DNA of 64,000 bases from Cognatilysobacter xinjiangensis (GTDB lineage Bacteria; Pseudomonadota; Gammaproteobacteria; Xanthomonadales; Xanthomonadaceae). Positions 58,790-64,000 of this stretch are shown one piece after another. Where the stretch lies: the NCBI RefSeq assembly GCF_014651995.1, contig NZ_BMXY01000001.1, positions 930,001 through 994,000 on the forward strand, read 5' to 3'. How positions within the stretch are numbered: the stretch's first letter is position 1; each line of letters begins with the position of its first letter. The notes under the pieces are model-generated. The model had not been told where the DNA came from. It ran no database searches and worked only from the letters and a program-made list of their open reading frames with translations. Position numbers and translations under genes: made by a program.

Positions 58790-60538
58790 TCAATCCGAGC
58801 GCGAGGCCGGATCGCCAACGCCGTATCGATCGAGGCGCGCATCGAGCGCGCGGCGTCCGTCCTCGAGCCGATCGCGAAGCGTCGCGATGTGGTGGCGCCA
58901 TTCGCCCGCGAGTTGCCAGTCCGGCGCGCGCACGACCTCGCCGGCCAGCCGCGAAAGCTTCGTGAGGCCGACGTTGCCGGCGACGCCGCCGATGGCGTTC
59001 GCGTGCTCTCGGACCTGCGTCCAGTCGCTGCGCGAGGCGGATTCAGCCAGCAGACCCAGGCTGCGGCTGGCATCCGCGAGGCACTCGGCAATGAATTCGC
59101 GCTCGAACGCCTCGCCCATTCCGATCGACGCCAGCTCGTCGAGGACGGCCGGATCGAACTCGATGTCGTCGACGCGTCCCGGCATATTCGAGTGTGGTGC
59201 GCTGCCGTGCCGCCCGCCACTGCCGATCTCGGCCAGCGCGTCCAGCAGGCGTGTCGTGGACGCGGGTTTGGCGAGTACGCGCCAGACAGCCGCGGCCTCG
59301 CCCGGGGGAAACGCCTCCGACTCCGGGACGTCCGCGAAAACCAGCAACGGCGTGCGCACGCCTGCAGCGTCACATTCCCGATCGAACGCAGCCGCGGTGG
59401 TGACGTCCGCAATCACCAGGTCGAAAGGCGTGCGAGCGAGTGTCGCGGCGATGTCGTCATCCTCGGCCACGCACGCGGCACGATGCCCGGCCTTCTCCAG
59501 CAATCGCTGGATTGTCGCCCTGTGCGCGGTGTCCCGATCCGCAATGAGCACGTGCAGGCTGCGTACGCGCGAACGGTGGCGCAGGAAGGGATTGCCGAAC
59601 GCGATGACGTTGGCGCCGAGCACTCCCGACCGGGGCGCCGCGGCGCCGGTCCCGATCAGCGGCGCAGGGTCGCGCGCGTTCCCCGACGAAGCGCCGCGCG
59701 AATCGCATCCGCCCTGCTCGCCCAGCGACCCCGGAACACTCTCGCTGTCACGCGCCTTGGCGCGTGACGCACCTGTCGAGTCGGCGACTGGCGTGGCGAT
59801 ATCGCCCACCTCGTTGACGAGGGCCTGAAGCGCACGCGTGGTGCCCCGGATCGCGTCAAGCCGCTCTCGCTGGGCGGCGTCCATCGAAGTCTTGCACAGG
59901 TCCTCGACACTGCCAGCCAGCCGCTTGAGCGGTGCGCCGAACTCTTGCGCGATGCCTGCGAGAAGGCGGCTCTTCGCCTCGCTCTCGCGATGCGTCTCGA
60001 TGCTGGTCCGCCTGAGTTCTTCCGCCAGGCCCATCAGGTACAGCGGGATGGCCGCGAGTGCTGCGAGAAGTCCGAGTCCCAGCGGAAGATTGGCGCGCCA
60101 GTACGGCGAGAGCGCGAGCACCAGGCCGAACGACACGAGCGCCGCCGCGATCGCGGCAGCGAGGTACCGGCGGCCGAATCGCAGCCCGTTACCGATCGTC
60201 ACCCACATTACGAGTACGTAGACCCACGCCAGCGGCTCGCCCGCACGGATCATTACCGCGGCCATGAGGCCGTAGTCGGCCACCATGCCGGCCGCGCGTC
60301 GGACGTCGCTGCGCGCGGGGGCCACGAACAGCCAGCCGAGGATCAGCGCGCCGGAAAGCAACCCGGCGAGCACCATGGGCACGGCGTTCGCATAACCATC
60401 CCGGCCCATCCCGGATGGACCGGACAGCAGGTAGACGAGCACCACGCCAAGCACGCCTATGCGTACCAGTGCCTGCCCGTGTTCGGTGTCACCGCGTGCC
60501 GCGAAGCGCCCGCGGACGCGTCGCAGCAGCGCGCTCAC
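58790..60538 (-). CDS. Degenerate RpfC-like membrane protein (pseudokinase: no ATPase domain, DHp His lost)
   Basis: 582-residue protein at the site where xanthomonads carry rpfC/rpfH. Residues about 25-170 form the RpfC-type membrane sensor (VYVLVMWVTIGNGLRFGRRY). The dimerisation helix follows, but the phospho-accepting His is Gln198 (LAGIAQEFGAPLKRL). No N, G1 or G2 box appears, and a low-complexity linker (about 255-320) leads to a weakened receiver (Asp378 in VIADVT, Lys424 in VLAKPAS) and an HPt domain with His512 (REHANAIGGVAGNVG). GTG 60538 overlaps the rpfG stop (GTGA). It cannot autophosphorylate; it could still bind DSF, RpfF or relay phosphate. Confidence 0.82.
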   Translation of the reverse strand: MSALLRRVRGRFAARGDTEHGQALVRIGVLGVVLVYLLSGPSGMGRDGYANAVPMVLAGLLSGALILGWLFVAPARSDVRRAAGMVADYGLMAAVMIRAGEPLAWVYVLVMWVTIGNGLRFGRRYLAAAIAAALVSFGLVLALSPYWRANLPLGLGLLAALAAIPLYLMGLAEELRRTSIETHRESEAKSRLLAGIAQEFGAPLKRLAGSVEDLCKTSMDAAQRERLDAIRGTTRALQALVNEVGDIATPVADSTGASRAKARDSESVPGSLGEQGGCDSRGASSGNARDPAPLIGTGAAAPRSGVLGANVIAFGNPFLRHRSRVRSLHVLIADRDTAHRATIQRLLEKAGHRAACVAEDDDIAATLARTPFDLVIADVTTAAAFDRECDAAGVRTPLLVFADVPESEAFPPGEAAAVWRVLAKPASTTRLLDALAEIGSGGRHGSAPHSNMPGRVDDIEFDPAVLDELASIGMGEAFEREFIAECLADASRSLGLLAESASRSDWTQVREHANAIGGVAGNVGLTKLSRLAGEVVRAPDWQLAGEWRHHIATLRDRLEDGRRALDARLDRYGVGDPASRSD

Positions 60539-61587
60539 GCGCGTCGGCTCCCGACCTCGCGGAAGTTCTCGCAGAGCGCCTCGAGCTGCCGGCGCGCCGA
60601 TACCAGCGCCTGCACGCACTGCGGATCGAACAGACGGCCGCGCTGCGCATAGAGATGCGCGAGTGCGGCGTCGATCTCCCAGGCGTGCTTGTAGGGCTGC
60701 TCGGAGATGAGCGCGTCGAATACGTCCGCCACCGCGACGATGCGCGCCTCCAGCGGAATCTCCTCGCCCGCCAGCCCGTTCGGATAGCCGCTGCCGTCCC
60801 AACGCTCGTGGTGCCCCAGAGCGACGCGTGCGGCCAGCTCGAGGAACTGCGTGCCGCTCCCGGAAAGCAGCTCGTGCCCGATCTCGGGATGCCGCCGGAC
60901 CAGCGCACGTTCCTCATCGGATAGCGGGCCCGGCTTGTGCAGCACGGTGTCGGGCAGCGCGATCTTGCCGATGTCATGCAGCGGCGTCGCCTGCTCGAGC
61001 AGCGCGGCCTCGTCCTCGAACATGCCGACGCCGCGCGCGATCAGGCCGACCACCGCGGCCATACGCTGCAGGTTCGGGTGCGTGGCGCCGTCGCGATATT
61101 CGATCGCGCGCGCCAGGCGGGTCAGCATCTGGCGCTCGCGATCGGCGATCTGGTGCAGCGTGGTCTGCAGGCGGTGCTCGAGCGAGAGCGCCCGCTGCTT
61201 CACCGTCTCCGACTGCTGGCGCAGCTGGAGCAGGTTGCGACAGCGCGCACGCAGCTCGCGCGGTCGGACGGGCTTGACCAGGAAGTCGATGACGCCGGCG
61301 TCGAGTGCGGCCTGACGGATCGGCTCGTCGCCGACGACCGTAACGAGGATGATCGGAATGTCGCGGTGTTGCGGCAGGCGCCGGAAGCGCCGCGCGAATT
61401 CAAGCCCGTCGATGCCCGGCATGCGGTAGTCCAGCAGCAGCAGGTCCGGGTCGTGGGCGGCGCACCAGTCCAGCGCAGCCTGGGGCTCGCCGAAGTCGTG
61501 GACGCTCAGCTCGGCACCGATGTCCTCGATGATGTGGCGCAGCATCGTACGTGCGCTGGTCTGGTCATCGACGATGACGACGTTCAT
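60535..61587 (-). CDS. rpfG: RpfG: response regulator with HD-GYP cyclic-di-GMP phosphodiesterase
   Basis: 350-residue output protein of the DSF pathway. The receiver has phosphorylation site LLLLDYRMPGIDG and FLVKPVRP. After a coiled linker, the HD-GYP domain shows the HD pair (LHDIGKIALPD), HHERWDGSGYPNGLAGEEIP with the GYP motif, and ADVFDALISEQPYK. It should degrade cyclic-di-GMP once phosphorylated by RpfC. ATG 61587 is preferred over a TTG 18 nt upstream. It is coupled to the pseudokinase gene, and the intact RpfC is about 26 kb away. Confidence 0.94.
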   Translation of the reverse strand: MNVVIVDDQTSARTMLRHIIEDIGAELSVHDFGEPQAALDWCAAHDPDLLLLDYRMPGIDGLEFARRFRRLPQHRDIPIILVTVVGDEPIRQAALDAGVIDFLVKPVRPRELRARCRNLLQLRQQSETVKQRALSLEHRLQTTLHQIADRERQMLTRLARAIEYRDGATHPNLQRMAAVVGLIARGVGMFEDEAALLEQATPLHDIGKIALPDTVLHKPGPLSDEERALVRRHPEIGHELLSGSGTQFLELAARVALGHHERWDGSGYPNGLAGEEIPLEARIVAVADVFDALISEQPYKHAWEIDAALAHLYAQRGRLFDPQCVQALVSARRQLEALCENFREVGSRRA

Positions 61588-61711
61588 TGGACCATCCGTT
61601 GGCAATCACCTGTACGGCGGCTGTAGGCCGAGGATAGCGTGCCCGCAGGATCGCGGCACTGGGCTTCCCTACCCTCTATCGGCCGCTTCCATCCCGTACT
61701 TGAGCGCATGG

Positions 61712-63229
<1,518 letters not shown>

Positions 63230-63284
63230 GGGGATCGCTGGGAGATGCGCCGTGCGGCGGCGCGGGAATGTCGGGAAATGCGGC

Positions 63285-63310
63285 GCGGCCCCCGCTCGTG
63301 CAGGGGCCGC
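63285..63310 (-). terminator. Hairpin between prfB and lysS
   Basis: GCGGCCCC / GGGGCCGC, an 8-bp stem with 10-nt loop, lies 4 nt after the prfB stop. There is no T tract; it may attenuate read-through into lysS. Confidence 0.45.
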
Positions 63311-63314
63311 CCGA

Positions 63315-64000
63315 TCAGGCTGCGTCGACGCGTTTCGAGCCGGCCTCGAGGCCGGCCTTCAGGCTCGCCTCGACGAATTCGTCGAGGTCGCCGTCGAGCA
63401 CCTTCTGCGTGTCGCTGCGCTCGATGCCGGTGCGCAGGTCCTTGATGCGGCTCTGGTCGAGCACGTAGTTGCGGATCTGGCTGCCCCAGCCGATGTCGGA
63501 CTTGGTGGCTTCCACCGCATCGCGCTCGGCGTTGCGCTTCTGGATCTCGAGCTCGTACAGCTTCGCGGCCAGCATCTTCATCGCGTTGTCGCGGTTCTGG
63601 TGCTGGCTGCGGCCGGTCTGGCAGGCCACGACGATGCCGGTCGGCACGTGCGTGATGCGCACCGCCGATTCGGTCTTGTTGACGTGCTGGCCACCCGCGC
63701 CCGACGACCGGTACACGTCGGTCTTGAGGTCGGCCGGATTGATCTCGATGTCGATGTTGTCGTCGACTTCCGGCGACACGAACACCGAGGTGAAGCTGGT
63801 GTGCCGGCGGTTGTCGGAGTCGAACGGCGACTTGCGCACCAGACGATGCACGCCCGTCTCGGTCTTGAGCCAGCCGTAGGCGAACTCGCCCTCGACGCGC
63901 AGCGTCGCGGATTTCACGCCCGCCACGTCGCCGCCACTGACTTCCATCAGCTCGGTCTTCCAGCCGCGTGATTCGCACCAGCGCAGGTACATGCGCAAGA
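63315..64000 (-). CDS. prfB: Peptide chain release factor 2, N-terminal part outside window
   Basis: The C-terminal about 228 residues of RF2, which frees peptides at UGA and UAA codons. The frame is open to the right edge and the Leu/Met codons there are internal. The catalytic GGQ loop is [17 protein letters not shown], preceded by the superdomain sequence [20 protein letters not shown]. The stop-codon-recognising SPF triplet is in [14 protein letters not shown]. The start and any programmed frameshift site lie outside the window. Confidence 0.95.
   Translation of the reverse strand, partial: LRMYLRWCESRGWKTELMEVSGGDVAGVKSATLRVEGEFAYGWLKTETGVHRLVRKSPFDSDNRRHTSFTSVFVSPEVDDNIDIEINPADLKTDVYRSSGAGGQHVNKTESAVRITHVPTGIVVACQTGRSQHQNRDNAMKMLAAKLYELEIQKRNAERDAVEATKSDIGWGSQIRNYVLDQSRIKDLRTGIERSDTQKVLDGDLDEFVEASLKAGLEAGSKRVDAA

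Overview
The window looks like a chromosome segment of a high-GC gammaproteobacterium of the Lysobacteraceae (Xanthomonadaceae). The best evidence is the order acnA (rpfA) - rpfB - rpfC-like - rpfG - lysS - prfB at 53.7-64 kb, which is the rpf (DSF quorum-sensing) neighbourhood of xanthomonads, together with a second rpfF/rpfC locus and the housekeeping order ftsK-lolA-rarA, trxB-aat-infA and clpS-clpA. No tRNA, rRNA or CRISPR was recognised.

Region 1 (1-7.4 kb) is metal efflux plus insertion-sequence debris: the end of a CusB-type adaptor, a complete CusA pump, a CusF-like copper-binding lipoprotein and a DUF4198 periplasmic protein, followed by the cut-off 3' end of an unknown gene, a left-truncated IS3-family element and a truncated IS30-family element.

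Region 2 (7.4-24.1 kb) is a redox and sulfur block. A PmrA/QseB-type two-component pair diverges from dsbD-tlpA-dsbG and a SoxB-like enzyme across a perfect PmrA-type box. Next comes a minus-strand operon, bigR-sulP/DUF442-persulfide dioxygenase-dsrE-tsdB-tsdA, that diverges from a second persulfide dioxygenase, two YeeE/YedE proteins and a DUF442 lipoprotein. The shared control region holds a near-consensus promoter overlapped by palindromes. My reading is a BigR-controlled sulfide/persulfide/thiosulfate detoxification module in which Dsb-type proteins supply periplasmic thiol chemistry. An MFS transporter ends the block.

Region 3 (24.1-29.2 kb) looks like a small accessory island: a tyrosine recombinase diverging from a KfrA-like coiled-coil DNA-binding protein, then an SseB-family protein and a HAD-fold protein, with several palindromes and repeats in the gaps.

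Region 4 (29.2-36 kb) holds a ketoacyl-ACP synthase, DSF synthase RpfF, a full RpfC hybrid sensor kinase and an acyl carrier protein, then small hypothetical genes and an HU-family protein with clear promoter and terminator.

Region 5 (36-56.5 kb) is core genome: a nucleotide-sugar dehydrogenase/epimerase pair, rarA, lolA, ftsK, ald, trxB, a FemAB/GNAT-like protein, aat, infA, clpA, clpS, a Nudix hydrolase, mnmA, hflD and acnA.

Region 6 (56.5-64 kb) is rpfB facing the minus-strand run prfB-lysS-rpfG-rpfC-like. The RpfC-like protein here has lost its phospho-accepting dimerisation-domain histidine and its whole ATPase domain, so the intact RpfC lies 25 kb away beside rpfF while RpfG stays at the ancestral site beside a pseudokinase.
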